Source: Kribbella sandramycini
GTDB lineage: Bacteria; Actinomycetota; Actinomycetes; Propionibacteriales; Kribbellaceae
Reading direction: 5' to 3'
DNA length: 64,000 nt
Assembly (NCBI RefSeq): GCF_013131805.1
Contig: NZ_JABJRC010000003.1
Span: 372,001 to 436,000, forward strand
Shown: positions 7,426 to 17,490 of the stretch, in pieces
How the letters are laid out: every line of letters starts with the position of its first letter
Position numbering within the stretch: the first letter of the stretch is position 1
Notes under the pieces: model-generated
What the model saw: only the letters and a program-made list of their open reading frames with translations
Database searches by the model: none
What the model was told of the DNA's origin: nothing
Translations under genes and position numbers: made by a program

Positions 7426-9021
7426 TCAGGCTTCCGGAACCGGCGTGGTGCCCGCGGCCGGCTTCAGCCGGAACACGGTGAACTGACCGCCGACGCCGTA
7501 CAGGTGGCCGGCCTCGGGAACGTGGCCGCCGAGCGAGCCGGACGCGGCGGTGTAGCCCCGGCCCTCCTTACCCCACGGGCCGACGTACAGGTAGGTGTGG
7601 CCCGGACCGTTCAGGATGTCACCGGGTTTCATCCCGCCGGGTGGGGTGCCGTGCCAGGAGTTGTACTTCCCGGAGGTCTTCATGTAGTTGAACTGGACGC
7701 CGGTCGAGACCTTCGGGAACTTCGTGTCGGCGCCGCTCATGTGCATCACGGTAGCGACGAACCGGCCGCAGTCGGTGTAGGCCAGGTAGCCCCTCGGGTC
7801 GTTGTACTTCTTCATCGCGGCGACGAACTCCGGCTTCGCGGTGGCCTCACCGCCGTTCACGCTGCCGGAGGTGTCGTGCCCCTCCTCCGGCCAGGCCAGG
7901 CTCTTGGCGACCTCGGCGATGTTGCCGCTACCGGCGCCGCAACCGGTGGACGGGCCCGTCCCCGGGTTGCCCGTGCCGCCGCCGTACGTCTCCAGGACCT
8001 GGCGAGCGCCCTGCTTGCGGACTGTGTACGCGTTCGGGTCGTCCTTGGCGCCGAAGCGCTCGTAGTAGTAGCCGAAGGCGTAGGTCGCGTCGTCGACGGT
8101 CGTGGTCGCGCGGAGCTTGTCACCGGCGAACTTCTCCGGAGACTTCGTCTCGCCGATCAGCTGGCGGCGCAGGAAGTCGAGCTGGTAGGCCAGCGTCTCG
8201 ATCGTCTCGTAGGAGACACCCGCCTGCCGGGACTGGGTGATCAGTTTGCCGGCCGGCGTCCACTGGACGATGCCGTAGCCCAGCGAGCTGCCTTCGGCGT
8301 CCTGGGCTCTGGTCTTCTGACTGGCCGGAGTGTTCTGCAGGATCATCGGGTGCACGCCGGCCGACTCGACGATCATGTTGCCGACGACACCGGCCGCCTG
8401 CTCCTTGCTGTAGCCGTTGGCGACCAGGTAGTTGAAGGCCTGCTGCTGCTCGTTGCTACCGACCAGCGGGCCGCCGGCGCAACAGCCGGCGCCGGAACCG
8501 CCCGTACCTGCCTCGCCGAAGGAGTCCTCCTTGGGGTCGACGCTCTCCGGGCCGTTGCCCTGGTCGACCCAGAGCTCGAAGTGCAGGTGCTCACCGCTGG
8601 CGCCCTCCTCCTCGTCGCCGGAGCCGGAGGTGCCGATCTTCTGACCGCGGGTGACCTGCGCGCCGACCTGGGCGGTCAGCTCCTTGAAGAACTTGTACCG
8701 CGTCTCGACGCCGCTGCCGTGTTTGATCCGGATCTCGTTGTTGGCGTTGTAGATCACCTCACCGGACTCGGCCGCGTAGACCGGGGAGCCTTCGTCGACG
8801 TCGAAGTCGACGCCCTTGTGCTCGGCGGACCACTCCTCGTCGAACTCCCGCTCGTCGGTCGGCCAGGCGAACGCCGAGCTCTGCCCGCTGGAGGTGCCGC
8901 AGTCGTCGGCCGAGGCCTCGATCCCCATCAGGCTGCCCGCGATCAACGCGAACAGCACGATGAACGGCAGCAGCAGACCACCAAAGCTGAGCCCCAGGAA
9001 CTGCGGGACCTTGCTGGTCAT
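7426..9021 (-). CDS. Three-domain cell-wall hydrolase: M23 peptidase, phage-type lysozyme, NlpC/CHAP-like
   Basis: 531 residues. An N-terminal membrane segment (about 13-33) precedes an M23/LytM domain with the zinc ligands in HKGVD (H68, D72) and HLH (H145, H147). A phage-tail-lysozyme-like domain covers about 185-345, with a likely catalytic glutamate E219 in NMIVESAG. The C-terminal domain (about 365-520) has Cys418 in YTDCGRF and His475 in GHTYLYVG, the pattern of NlpC/P60 or CHAP amidases. Such tri-modular enzymes are known from Gram-positive conjugation systems and phage tails, but no conjugation or phage genes are nearby. It cuts both glycan and peptide bonds by inference. Partner: the PEGA-like protein downstream. 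Confidence 0.8.
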   Translation of the reverse strand: MTSKVPQFLGLSFGGLLLPFIVLFALIAGSLMGIEASADDCGTSSGQSSAFAWPTDEREFDEEWSAEHKGVDFDVDEGSPVYAAESGEVIYNANNEIRIKHGSGVETRYKFFKELTAQVGAQVTRGQKIGTSGSGDEEEGASGEHLHFELWVDQGNGPESVDPKEDSFGEAGTGGSGAGCCAGGPLVGSNEQQQAFNYLVANGYSKEQAAGVVGNMIVESAGVHPMILQNTPASQKTRAQDAEGSSLGYGIVQWTPAGKLITQSRQAGVSYETIETLAYQLDFLRRQLIGETKSPEKFAGDKLRATTTVDDATYAFGYYYERFGAKDDPNAYTVRKQGARQVLETYGGGTGNPGTGPSTGCGAGSGNIAEVAKSLAWPEEGHDTSGSVNGGEATAKPEFVAAMKKYNDPRGYLAYTDCGRFVATVMHMSGADTKFPKVSTGVQFNYMKTSGKYNSWHGTPPGGMKPGDILNGPGHTYLYVGPWGKEGRGYTAASGSLGGHVPEAGHLYGVGGQFTVFRLKPAAGTTPVPEA

Positions 9022-9160
9022 CGGGCACTCCTCGGGGTGGGCGGCTGCTGAGCAAAATCCTGCCTCAGATCGAGGTCATTGTGTCGTGAGTTATCCACAG
9101 GCGACCAGTCCGAGCCGTGCCGCACGCGACAACACGGGCGGATTGGAAGAGAATCTATGT

Positions 9161-9829
9161 ATGTACGAACGGCTGCGGGTGGACCGCTCGACCACGGTGG
9201 ATCGGGTGGTCGACGCACTGCGGTCGGCCCTGTTCGCCGGCGATCTCGAACCCGGCACGCCGCTGCGTGAGCAGCCGCTGGCCGAGGCGCTGGGCGTCGC
9301 CCGCAGCACCGTGCGCGAGGCGATGACGATGCTCGTCACCGAGGGGCTCGCGATCCGCGAGCCGAACAAGGGCGTCAGCGTCGCGATCCTGGCTCCGGCC
9401 GCGGTGGCCGATATCTGCCGGGCCCGGTTCGTGCTGGAGTCGGCCGGTATCCGGGCGTGGTTCGAGGCCGACGAGGCGGCCCGCGAGCAGGTCCGCGCGG
9501 CGATGCGGACGTTCGCCGCCACCGCCAAGGACGGCGCCGACCCGGAGGCGATGACCGAGACGCACCTGGCCATCCACCGCAGCCTGGTCGCGCTGACCGG
9601 TAGCGACCGCCTGATCGCCACCCAGGACTCGATCACCGCCGAGGCCCGCCTCGCGCTGGCTCGCGTCGACGCCCTCCGCCAGGACGCCACCCAGCAGGTC
9701 GCCTCGCACCGCAAGCTGATCCGCTTCCTCGAACGCGGCGAGCTGGACGAGTGCGTCGACGAGCTCCGCCGCCACCTGGCCGGTGCCGAGGAGTCCCTCC
9801 TCGAAGCCATCGCCACCCCACCCAGCTGA
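9161..9829 (+). CDS. GntR-family (FCD) transcriptional regulator
   Basis: 222 residues with an N-terminal winged helix (about 10-70; the recognition region reads LAEALGVARSTVREAM) and a C-terminal FCD ligand-binding domain. FCD regulators usually sense organic acids or sugar acids. The ATG at 9161 has GGAAGAGA about 8 bases upstream; longer in-frame extensions upstream are leader. It reads divergently from the wall hydrolase, and stops one base short of the convergent glycosidase-like gene. Its target is not clear; the 5827-5845 palindrome is one candidate. Confidence 0.85.
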   Translation: MYERLRVDRSTTVDRVVDALRSALFAGDLEPGTPLREQPLAEALGVARSTVREAMTMLVTEGLAIREPNKGVSVAILAPAAVADICRARFVLESAGIRAWFEADEAAREQVRAAMRTFAATAKDGADPEAMTETHLAIHRSLVALTGSDRLIATQDSITAEARLALARVDALRQDATQQVASHRKLIRFLERGELDECVDELRRHLAGAEESLLEAIATPPS

Positions 9830-9830
9830 G

Positions 9831-11867
9831 TCACTCGCCTTCGACGTCCGGCTCCCCGATTCGGATCCCGTCGGCCGTGACGTCGTACGTCGTACCGCCG
9901 ATGCGCAGGCCGCGGAGTCGGGCTGTGGGGTCCAGGGCGGCTAGCTGCGGGCCGGCGGTGACTGCGCCGTCGAGGGCGACCTCCACGCCGAAGATGCCTT
10001 CGAGGACGAGCGCGACCCACGCGCCGGACGACGAGCAGGCCCAGTCGATCAGGTAGGGGTCCTGTGGCGGGGCTTTGCGGGCGCCGCCGGCCAGCAGTGG
10101 TGCGCCTTCCTCGACGAAGTGCGCTTGTCCACAGGGGCCCTGGTTGGCTGAACGGGCCAGGCCGGGGAGCCAGTCGATCAGGATGTCGGGGCGGCCGAGC
10201 GCGATCAGTGCGCGGCCCGCGTCGGCCGGCCAGGCTGGATAGGCGCCGTTCCACTGGTGGTCCGGCCGCAGGCTGAAGGACGCGTCGGCGTCGTACGGCG
10301 AGAGCGCACGCATCCAGGTGGGCGTTTGGAGCTCGCTCTGGAAGAAGGCGACCATTTCGGCGCGCTGGTCGGGTGAGAGGTCCGCAGCGATCGTCGTACC
10401 GATGATGTTGAAGTCGTAGCAGTGCCGGACCGGGATCAGCTCGCCGTCCGGCTGGCGTGCGTTCCAGTGGCCGGCGCCGTCGATGTAGAGCTCTTTGACA
10501 TGGCCGGCCAGTTCGTCGCCCTCTCGGCGCAGGTCGTCGTTCCCAGTGATTTCGGCGGCCACCCGAAGGCACCAGACGTTGGCGGCGTTGAAGCTGGCCA
10601 CCTCGTGCACGTAGCTGCTGACGCACTCCAGGAGGTTGTCGATACCGCCGTAGTCCGCCAGTGCGTGTTTGCCGCGCAGCCCGCGCCAGGCCGTCGCCCA
10701 GTCGGTCAAATGCTCGGCTACGGGTTTCTCACCCACCGCGGTCTTCAGAAAGCCGGAGTCCCCGGTGAATCGCACGTAGTCCCGGACCAGGCGGGTCATC
10801 GCGAAGTCGTTCACGGAGTACCACTGTCCGACCGGACCGCCGGTCAGCCACTCGGTCCCGAAGTGTTCGTGGATGTCGAGGTCGATCCAGTGTTCGATGT
10901 GCTTCCGCATCGGCTCCGGGTCGAGCAGTGCGTGGGTCAGCGAGGAGAGGCTGTAGTCCCAGATGAAGGTCGTCGTCGCCCAGTGCCGCGGCATCAGGGT
11001 GTCGTAGGCCCGCCCGAGCACGCTGGCCGGGTTGTCCCGGCGGAACCAGATGACGCCGAGAACGCCCCACCAGTACAGCTTGCGCAGCGCCTCGTTGCTG
11101 GTCTCCAGAACGGGCAGCGAGCCGCTGAAGCCGTCGCCGTCCGGGTCGAACGCGTCCGCGAGCGCCATGTCCCAGACACCTTCGGCCACAGCGAGTACCG
11201 AGGCCACATCGGAGGCGCAGACCGTGAAGTGGTCCTCGGCCTCGGTCAGGTCGCGCGCCAGCACATGCACGTAGCTGAGCTGACCGTGCCCCTGATCGTC
11301 AAGCACCACAGTGGTTCTCAGCATCGCCCGGTCGAGTTCACTCGGGACGTCGAGCCCCTGCAGGCTCACTGCGGACCCGGACTCCCCCACTCCGAGCACT
11401 CGGCCGTCCACCTCATGCAGCGTGTTCGGCTCCGACGGCGGCAGGTACTGCGACCAGCCGCCGTCCGCACCGGTCGCCGTACTGGCCAGGGCGAAGCCCA
11501 GCTCGACAGTGCGCCCCGGTACGCCAGTGAGCTCCAGCTGGACGACGACTGCGGGGCGGCCGGGAGCACAGGCGGTGACCGTGCGCAGAGTGAGGTCGTC
11601 GACCGTGGTCGACCGGACGACGTGGTCCGGTCGCCACAGCACCTCGACGACGCCGCCGTACGAGCGGACCAGCCGGCCATCGACGTACAGCTGGCCGGTG
11701 ATGCAGTCGCCGTGCGAGAACGGCGGGAAGTTCACACTGCGGATGGCGACGATGTCGTGGTCGACCTGAGCAGTGCCGAGGAAGTTCGTCAGGCCGGGCG
11801 GGTTGAACATGTCGTCGTACGTGTGGGTCAGGACGTCGCTTGCGAGGTCGGCGCAGCGCGGAATCAT
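9831..11867 (-). CDS. Six-hairpin glycosidase-like protein
   Basis: About 678 residues. The region from roughly 270 to 600 looks like an (alpha/alpha)6 glycoside hydrolase barrel, with tracts such as [33 protein letters not shown] and [14 protein letters not shown], preceded by a beta-rich domain. This is the architecture of GH63/GH78/GH95-like enzymes; the exact family and catalytic acids are not assigned. There is no signal peptide, so it should act on imported oligosaccharides. I chose the ATG at 11867 because it overlaps the stop of the upstream dehydratase gene (ATGA). It is the last gene of the 18.6-9.8 kb sugar locus. Confidence 0.7.
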   Translation of the reverse strand: MIPRCADLASDVLTHTYDDMFNPPGLTNFLGTAQVDHDIVAIRSVNFPPFSHGDCITGQLYVDGRLVRSYGGVVEVLWRPDHVVRSTTVDDLTLRTVTACAPGRPAVVVQLELTGVPGRTVELGFALASTATGADGGWSQYLPPSEPNTLHEVDGRVLGVGESGSAVSLQGLDVPSELDRAMLRTTVVLDDQGHGQLSYVHVLARDLTEAEDHFTVCASDVASVLAVAEGVWDMALADAFDPDGDGFSGSLPVLETSNEALRKLYWWGVLGVIWFRRDNPASVLGRAYDTLMPRHWATTTFIWDYSLSSLTHALLDPEPMRKHIEHWIDLDIHEHFGTEWLTGGPVGQWYSVNDFAMTRLVRDYVRFTGDSGFLKTAVGEKPVAEHLTDWATAWRGLRGKHALADYGGIDNLLECVSSYVHEVASFNAANVWCLRVAAEITGNDDLRREGDELAGHVKELYIDGAGHWNARQPDGELIPVRHCYDFNIIGTTIAADLSPDQRAEMVAFFQSELQTPTWMRALSPYDADASFSLRPDHQWNGAYPAWPADAGRALIALGRPDILIDWLPGLARSANQGPCGQAHFVEEGAPLLAGGARKAPPQDPYLIDWACSSSGAWVALVLEGIFGVEVALDGAVTAGPQLAALDPTARLRGLRIGGTTYDVTADGIRIGEPDVEGE

Positions 11868-13078
11868 GAAGGGTCGGCCCAATCGGTGTTCGGGAGCAGG
11901 GGGTACCAGTCCGGTCGGGCCGGATCGCGGTCGTAGGGGTAGTTGCCGAGTTCGCGATAGAGCGCGGCGTACTCGGCGAGCTTGTCCCGGTCGAGTTCGA
12001 CGCCGAGCCCTGATCCGTCCGGGACCGCGATCGCGCCGTCGGCGTACGGGAGCTTGCCGCCGGTGATGATGTCGTCGCGCAGGTGGTGGTAGTGCGCGTC
12101 GGCGGCGAAGGCCAGGTTGGGGACGACGGCGCCCAGGTGCAGCATGGTGGCCAGCTGGATGCCGAGCTCACCGGAGGAGTGCACCGCGACGCCGAGCTGG
12201 AAGGTCTCGCAGACGCCGGCCGCCTTCACACAGGCCCGGATGCCACCCCAGAACGTGGTGTCGAGCAGGATCACGTCGACCGCCGGGTCGCGGATGTTCG
12301 CGGCGAGCTGCTCGAAGTTGACCACGACGGTGTTGGTGGCCAGCGGGATGCGGGTGTTGGCGCGGACGCGGCGCATCCCGTTCAGGCCCCAGGTCGGGTC
12401 CTCGAGGTAGTCGTTGTCGAGATCCTCGATCCCGCGGGCGAAGCGGATCGCCTCCTCGACGCTGAAGGCGCCGTTCGGGTCGAAACGGACGCGGTGGTTG
12501 GGGAACGCGGCTGCGAGGGCGCGGAAGCACTCTCGCTCGTAGTCCGGGGCGAAGACGCCGCCCTTGAGTTTGTGTACGGTGAAACCGTGCTGGTCGACCA
12601 GACTGCGCGCGTGCGCGACCAGTTGGTCCGCAGTGCGGATTTCGCCGGTGCCGTCGTCCGCGGGGTGTCGGAAGAACAGGTAGCTGGCGAACGGCACGCG
12701 GTCGCGGACCTTGCCGCCGAGCAGTTCGTGCACCGGGACGCCGAGGGCCCGGCCTTGCAGATCGAGGCAGGCGAACTCGATCGCGGCCAGCAGTTGGGTG
12801 CGGTTGTTGTAGAGGCTTGCAGTGGGGTTGGCAAGCATCCAGCGCAGCGCTTCGGTTCGTGCGGGGTCGTGGCCGATCAGATAGGGCTTGAGACCGGCCA
12901 CGGCGTCCTCTGCGCTTTGGCCGCCACCGCCCAGCTCGCCCAGACCGATCAGGCCGTTGTCGGCCTCGACCTCGACCACTGTCCGGACGAAACGCCCCCA
13001 GTGGGCGCCGTTGCTGTGCCGCAGCGGCGCCTCCAGCGGGACCGTCACCGTGGTGGCGCGGATATCGACGATCTTCAC
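11864..13078 (-). CDS. Glucarate dehydratase-like enolase-superfamily enzyme
   Basis: 404 residues. Enolase-superfamily landmarks are visible: the K-x-K pair in HKLKGG, metal ligands in RFDPNG, LEDP and ATNTVVVN, and the catalytic histidine in [10 protein letters not shown]. The NTV/WGG/HSS combination fits the glucarate dehydratase subgroup, which removes water from acid sugars to give 2-keto-3-deoxy acids. Known glucarate dehydratases are near 445 residues, so this is a shorter relative and its substrate may differ. It overlaps the SDR gene upstream and the glycosidase-like gene downstream by 4 bases each. Confidence 0.82.
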   Translation of the reverse strand: MKIVDIRATTVTVPLEAPLRHSNGAHWGRFVRTVVEVEADNGLIGLGELGGGGQSAEDAVAGLKPYLIGHDPARTEALRWMLANPTASLYNNRTQLLAAIEFACLDLQGRALGVPVHELLGGKVRDRVPFASYLFFRHPADDGTGEIRTADQLVAHARSLVDQHGFTVHKLKGGVFAPDYERECFRALAAAFPNHRVRFDPNGAFSVEEAIRFARGIEDLDNDYLEDPTWGLNGMRRVRANTRIPLATNTVVVNFEQLAANIRDPAVDVILLDTTFWGGIRACVKAAGVCETFQLGVAVHSSGELGIQLATMLHLGAVVPNLAFAADAHYHHLRDDIITGGKLPYADGAIAVPDGSGLGVELDRDKLAEYAALYRELGNYPYDRDPARPDWYPLLPNTDWADPS

Positions 13079-13830
13079 AGGCGCACCGCCAGCTGGGCGG
13101 TCAAGCCGCCGTCGACCTTCACATCGGCGCCGGTCACGAACGCGGCCGCGGGTGTGGTCAGGAAGTGGATGACGTCGGCCACCTCGCTCGCTTTGGCCAC
13201 TCGGCCCAGCGGATGCGACCGACCCCAGTCCGCGAGCACCTCATCCGTCGTCCGTCCGCCACCGAACTGCTCGGCCGACGTCCGCAGCATCGGTGTGTCC
13301 ACCGAGCCCGGGCACACTGCGTTCACCCGGATCCCGTCCGCCGCGTGGTCCACCGCCATTGCCCGCACCAGACTCAGCAACGCGCCCTTCCCCATCGAGT
13401 ACGCCGCCACGCCCGTCTGGGCTCCGTACGCCTGCACCGACGAAACCACCACCACGCTCCCGCCGCGTAGCAGCCGCGGCACGAACGCCTGGCAGGCGAA
13501 GAACACGCCCCCGACGTTCACCCTCATCACCTCGTCGTAGACGTCAGCGGGAGTGTCGATGACCGTCCCGTATCGCTGCACCCCAGCAGCACAAACCAAT
13601 GCATCCACGGCTTCGATCTGGGTTGCTGCCGTGGCTAGGGCTTGGCGGTCGCTCACGTCTACTACGAGGGTGGTGATCTGAGCCGTCTCCGCCAGCTCGG
13701 TGCGGAGGGTTGCCAGGCTGGGCTCGTCGCGGTCCAGGGCGATGACGCGGTCGCCGGCGGTGGTGAAGCGGTGTACGGCGGCTCGGCCGATGCCGGCGGC
13801 GGCTCCGGTGACTACCACGGTGCGGGGCAT
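13075..13830 (-). CDS. SDR-family oxidoreductase
   Basis: 251 residues. TGAAAGIG at 8-15 binds the nucleotide, CAAG stands in place of NNAG, and the active-site serine and YSMGK are present. The C-terminus carries the usual VDGG motif. In this context it most likely oxidises a sugar, sugar acid or 2-keto-3-deoxy intermediate. It lies between an ABC permease gene and the dehydratase gene with a 4-base overlap to the latter. Confidence 0.83.
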   Translation of the reverse strand: MPRTVVVTGAAAGIGRAAVHRFTTAGDRVIALDRDEPSLATLRTELAETAQITTLVVDVSDRQALATAATQIEAVDALVCAAGVQRYGTVIDTPADVYDEVMRVNVGGVFFACQAFVPRLLRGGSVVVVSSVQAYGAQTGVAAYSMGKGALLSLVRAMAVDHAADGIRVNAVCPGSVDTPMLRTSAEQFGGGRTTDEVLADWGRSHPLGRVAKASEVADVIHFLTTPAAAFVTGADVKVDGGLTAQLAVRL

Positions 13831-13840
13831 GGGCGTCCTT

Positions 13841-14650
13841 TCAGAACTGGCCGAGGGAGAGGCCTCGGGTGAAGAAGCGTTGGGCCGCCAGGAAGAGCAC
13901 GACGGTGGGGAGCGAGACGAGCAGGCCGCCGGCCAGGACAGTGGGCAGCGCGGCGCCGCCGTACGTCGACTGGAGGCCGGTGAGGGCCGGCATGATCGGA
14001 CGGACCGACTCGGACTGGCTGAGCGTCAGACCGAGGAGGAGGTCGTTCCAGACGAAGGTGGCTTGCAGGATGAAGATCGCGGCGAGGGCGGAGCCGGCCA
14101 TCGGCAGGTAGATGCTGCGGAAGATCCGGAGCAGACTGCCGCCGTCGACCACGGCCGCCTCGAAGACGCTGCGGGCGATCCCGGTGAAGAAGTTGCGCAT
14201 CACGAACGCCGCGAACGGGACGCTGATCGCGGTGTAGACGATCACCAGCCCGGTCCGGGTGTCGTAGAGGCCGGTGTCGGCGTACCCGGTGAACAGCGGC
14301 ATCAGCACCATCTGCAGCGGGAAGATCGTGCCGCCGAAGACGAACACGAACCAGGCGAACCCGTACCGCAGCCGCAGCACGACAATCGCGTACCCGATGG
14401 CTGCACCGACCAGTACGGCGAGCAGCGGCGACACCACGCTGTAGAGCGTCGTCGCGACCAGGGTGTCCCCCAGCGCCGCCTTCGACCACGCATCACCGAA
14501 GTTGCCGAACAGTGCGAACCCAGCCGGCCTCCAGACCGCCTTGGCGTCGTACGCGTCCACAGCCTTGGACGCGTTCACCAGCAGCAGGTAGACCGGCGCC
14601 AGCCACAGCAGGCCCAGTACGACGAGGAACGCGGTCTTAACCCTGTTCAC
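13841..14650 (-). CDS. Carbohydrate ABC transporter permease (MalG type)
   Basis: 269 residues with six predicted membrane helices. The cytoplasmic EAA loop reads EAAVVDGGSLLRIFRSIYLPM, the contact site for the ATPase. It overlaps the partner permease by 14 bases. No ATP-binding subunit is encoded in the locus, as is common in actinobacteria where a shared MsiK-type ATPase energises many importers. Confidence 0.88.
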   Translation of the reverse strand: MNRVKTAFLVVLGLLWLAPVYLLLVNASKAVDAYDAKAVWRPAGFALFGNFGDAWSKAALGDTLVATTLYSVVSPLLAVLVGAAIGYAIVVLRLRYGFAWFVFVFGGTIFPLQMVLMPLFTGYADTGLYDTRTGLVIVYTAISVPFAAFVMRNFFTGIARSVFEAAVVDGGSLLRIFRSIYLPMAGSALAAIFILQATFVWNDLLLGLTLSQSESVRPIMPALTGLQSTYGGAALPTVLAGGLLVSLPTVVLFLAAQRFFTRGLSLGQF

Positions 14651-15512
14651 GCGACTCCCCCAACTGGTAGCGCAGATACAGAACAGACGCGGCGAACGTG
14701 ACCAGGCTGAGGAACAACGCGATCGCAGCCCCCTGGCCGTAGTCGTTCAGCACGAACGTCTCCTTGTACATCGACAACGCCAGCGTCTCGGACGACGTCC
14801 CCGGACCGCCCTGCGTCATCACCCAGACCACGTCGAACGTCTTCAAGCTGCCGACGATCGACAGTCCGACCACAACCGTGGTGATCGGTCGCAACTGCGG
14901 CCAGAGCTGATGCCGGAACAGGCTGAACCCCTCGGCGCCGTCCAGTCGCGCAGCCTCCAACGGCTCACCTGGAATGGACTGCAGGCCGACGACGAACAGC
15001 AGCGCATTCACCCCGGCTGCCTGCCAGGTTACGGCGACAATCATCATCAGCGTGTTCCCCGGACCGGACTGCAGCCAGCCGGTGTGCGCACCCGGCAGCC
15101 CGAGGAAGCCGAGCGCCTGCCCCAGCGCGCCGTCCGGCTGCAGTACAAACCCCCAGATCACCCCAACCGCCACACCAGAGATCGCATATGGCAAGAGGAA
15201 CGGCAGGCGCAGCCAAGTGCCCCACCGATGGCCGTAGGTCAGTACGGCGATCAGCAGGCCGAGCACGACCGGCAGCGTGACCATGCCGACCACCCAGAGC
15301 AGGGTGTTGGTCAACGCTCCCAGCAGATCCGGGTCGCTGAACATCGCCCGGTAGTTGGCCGGCCCGGCCCACTCCGGTGCGGCGAGTCCGTCGTAGGAGG
15401 TGAAGCTGACGTACGTCGTCCACAGGAACGGGAGGTACAGGAGGAGAGCGACGATGCCTACGGCCGGCAGGCCGAAGAGCGGCGCCGCCCGCGCACCGGT
15501 GCGGGCGCTCAC
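14637..15512 (-). CDS. Carbohydrate ABC transporter permease (MalF type)
   Basis: 291 residues, six membrane helices, EAA loop in LEAARLDGAEGFSLFRHQLWP. The start is a GTG at 15512 that overlaps the stop of the binding-protein gene by 4 bases. It forms the heterodimeric channel of a CUT1-type importer with the MalG-type protein downstream. Confidence 0.88.
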   Translation of the reverse strand: MSARTGARAAPLFGLPAVGIVALLLYLPFLWTTYVSFTSYDGLAAPEWAGPANYRAMFSDPDLLGALTNTLLWVVGMVTLPVVLGLLIAVLTYGHRWGTWLRLPFLLPYAISGVAVGVIWGFVLQPDGALGQALGFLGLPGAHTGWLQSGPGNTLMMIVAVTWQAAGVNALLFVVGLQSIPGEPLEAARLDGAEGFSLFRHQLWPQLRPITTVVVGLSIVGSLKTFDVVWVMTQGGPGTSSETLALSMYKETFVLNDYGQGAAIALFLSLVTFAASVLYLRYQLGESREQG

Positions 15513-16774
15513 TTCTGTTTGGCCCAGTAGGCGTCCGCCTCGGCCTGGATCTTCTGCAGGCCCGGCATCGGGTCACCGGGTTTGGTGACGAACGCGCCGA
15601 AGACTTCCAGGGCCTTGTTCGCAACCGGCACCGGCGTCGCCTCGAACCAGCGATTGATCAGCCGGAAGCCCTCGACGTCCTTGTTCAGCTGGGCCAGACC
15701 CTCGTCCTTGACCTCCGCCTTCGGATTGAAGGACAGGTCGCCCCGCGAGTTGGCCCAGGCGGTCTGCGCTTGTGGGGTGAGCCACCAGTCCGTCCACTTC
15801 TTGACCGTCGACGCGTGCTCACTCGCCGCGGCCGAGCACAGCGGCCCGGTTTCGAAGATCATCGACGTCTTCGGCAGCGCCGGGTTCACGTTCGGGATGA
15901 TGAAGAAGTCGTAGTCGGTACCGGGTTTCATCTTCAGCGTGTTCAGCGATCCGCTGAACCAGGTCCCGAAGTTCACCATCGCGACATCGCCGCTCTTCAG
16001 CTGCGCCTGCGGCTCGGTCTTCGCGCCCGGGTCGCTGAAAAGGCCGGCGTCGATCAGGTTCTTCCAGTCGTTCATCACCTCGACCACACCGGGGTCGGTG
16101 TACTTCGCCTTCCCGGCCGCGAGCGCGTCGTACAGATCAGGGTCCTTACCGGCGAGCAGCGTCTCGAACCAGACGAAGCTGAACAGGATGCTGGTCTGGT
16201 AGAACGGCTTCACCCCGGCCGCCTTGACCTTGTCGGCGACGGCGAGCAGCTCGGTCCATGTCTTCGGGTTCTGGGTGATCCCGGCCTTCCTGAAGACGGC
16301 CTTGTTGTAGTACATCACCCAGTAGCCCGCGTTCAGCGGAACGCAGTACTGCTTGCCGTCAAAGGTGAAGTAGGGCTTGAGCTGCTCCGGAACGTTGCCA
16401 TCGGCAACTGCTTTGGCCCATTGGTCGGTGGTCTCGGCGACCAGCTTGTTGTCGACGAGATCCTCGAGCTCCTTGCCGGTGTGCCAGCTGAACAGATCCG
16501 CCTTCTCCTTGGTCCGGAACGAGGAGCGGATGAAAGCCGTGTAGGTGTTGGAGTCGGAGTAGCCGACCGGCTCCATCCCGACGCCGACGTCCTGCTTGCT
16601 CGCGGCGCCGACCTGGGCGAATGCGTCCTTCCAGCCACCCTTGTCGTTGTAGAACTTCAGCGAGTCGACAGGTGTGTCCGCGCTCGGCTTCGCGGCGCCG
16701 CCGCAGGCGCTGAGGGCGAGCGTTCCGGTCACTGCCAGCGCGGTGAGCGCTTTCCAACGGCTGATGCTTCGCAT
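15509..16774 (-). CDS. Extracellular sugar-binding lipoprotein of the ABC importer
   Basis: 421 residues. The lipobox LSAC (residues 21-24, Cys24 lipidated) follows a short signal sequence. The rest is a family-1 solute-binding protein typical of CUT1 oligosaccharide importers, carrying tryptophan- and aromatic-rich stretches such as PLNAGYWVMYYNKAVF. It captures the sugar outside the membrane and delivers it to the two permeases that follow. The ligand is not predictable from sequence alone; the glycosidase and sugar-acid enzymes suggest an oligosaccharide containing an acid sugar. Confidence 0.88.
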   Translation of the reverse strand: MRSISRWKALTALAVTGTLALSACGGAAKPSADTPVDSLKFYNDKGGWKDAFAQVGAASKQDVGVGMEPVGYSDSNTYTAFIRSSFRTKEKADLFSWHTGKELEDLVDNKLVAETTDQWAKAVADGNVPEQLKPYFTFDGKQYCVPLNAGYWVMYYNKAVFRKAGITQNPKTWTELLAVADKVKAAGVKPFYQTSILFSFVWFETLLAGKDPDLYDALAAGKAKYTDPGVVEVMNDWKNLIDAGLFSDPGAKTEPQAQLKSGDVAMVNFGTWFSGSLNTLKMKPGTDYDFFIIPNVNPALPKTSMIFETGPLCSAAASEHASTVKKWTDWWLTPQAQTAWANSRGDLSFNPKAEVKDEGLAQLNKDVEGFRLINRWFEATPVPVANKALEVFGAFVTKPGDPMPGLQKIQAEADAYWAKQK

Positions 16775-16794
16775 GGCGGTGCGTCCTCCAGAGG

Positions 16795-17490
16795 TCAGGG
16801 GTTCACACGGGCGTTGATGACGGCGAGGACGCCGTCCAGGTGCGCACGGGTCAGCTGCTCGGCCAGCACGTGGTCGCCGGCGCGAACCGCGGCCAGAATG
16901 GCCCGATGCTCGGCGAGGTCGGTCTCGCGATCGCCGTGGATGTGCAGAATCTCCAGCTGCTCACGGACGTTCACCACGGTCACCGACTCGACCACCTCGG
17001 CGAGGGTCGCGTTTCCGGCGGCCTGTGCCAGTGCGCGGTGGAAGTCCATGTTGATCTCGGCCAGCCGGTCGTGGTCGCCGGAAGTGATCAGCTCGGCCGC
17101 CTGCACCAGGTCGTGCTCCATCTGCGCGAGCGCGCTCTCCACCCGGGCCTTGGCCGCCAGCGCGGCCACTGGCGGCTCAATGAGCGCACGGGCTTGCAGC
17201 AGCTCGACGAGCCGGCCTGCGGTCGGTTTGAGCGGCAGTGGGTTGGCCAGGACCATCCGGCCCACGTTCGGCCCGACGTACACGCCGGAGCCGTGGCGGA
17301 GCTCGAGAGCCCCGATCGCCTCCAGCCTGCGCAACGCCTCCCGCACTGTCGGTACGGCGACCTGGAACCGCTCGGCCAACGACCGCACCGACTCGAACTG
17401 GTCGCCCACCGCGAGTTTGCGGTCCGCGATCAGATCGAGCATCGACGTCGCCAGGTCGTCCAGCAGGCTTCGGCGGACGACGGCGGTCAT
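16795..17490 (-). CDS. GntR-family (FCD) regulator of the sugar locus
   Basis: 231 residues, winged helix at about 10-72 (recognition helix in FQVAVPTVREALRRLE) and an FCD domain with metal-ligand histidines in NMDFHRAL and AEHRAIL. It lies inside the operon between the secreted protein and the binding protein, so it is probably the local repressor relieved by a pathway intermediate. The start at 17490 overlaps the preceding stop by 4 bases. Confidence 0.87.
   Translation of the reverse strand: MTAVVRRSLLDDLATSMLDLIADRKLAVGDQFESVRSLAERFQVAVPTVREALRRLEAIGALELRHGSGVYVGPNVGRMVLANPLPLKPTAGRLVELLQARALIEPPVAALAAKARVESALAQMEHDLVQAAELITSGDHDRLAEINMDFHRALAQAAGNATLAEVVESVTVVNVREQLEILHIHGDRETDLAEHRAILAAVRAGDHVLAEQLTRAHLDGVLAVINARVNP

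Noticed and set aside
6798-9021. An integrative conjugative element, because of the wall hydrolase
   Set aside because: No relaxase, coupling protein, VirB4-type ATPase or integrase is in the window; kept only as a finding.
9091-9099. TTATCCACA, a perfect DnaA-box consensus, before the GntR gene; also TTGTCCACA at 10135-10143
   Set aside because: Single boxes with no cluster, no AT-rich unwinding element and no dnaA/dnaN genes nearby; expected by chance or as isolated sites, so no origin is called.
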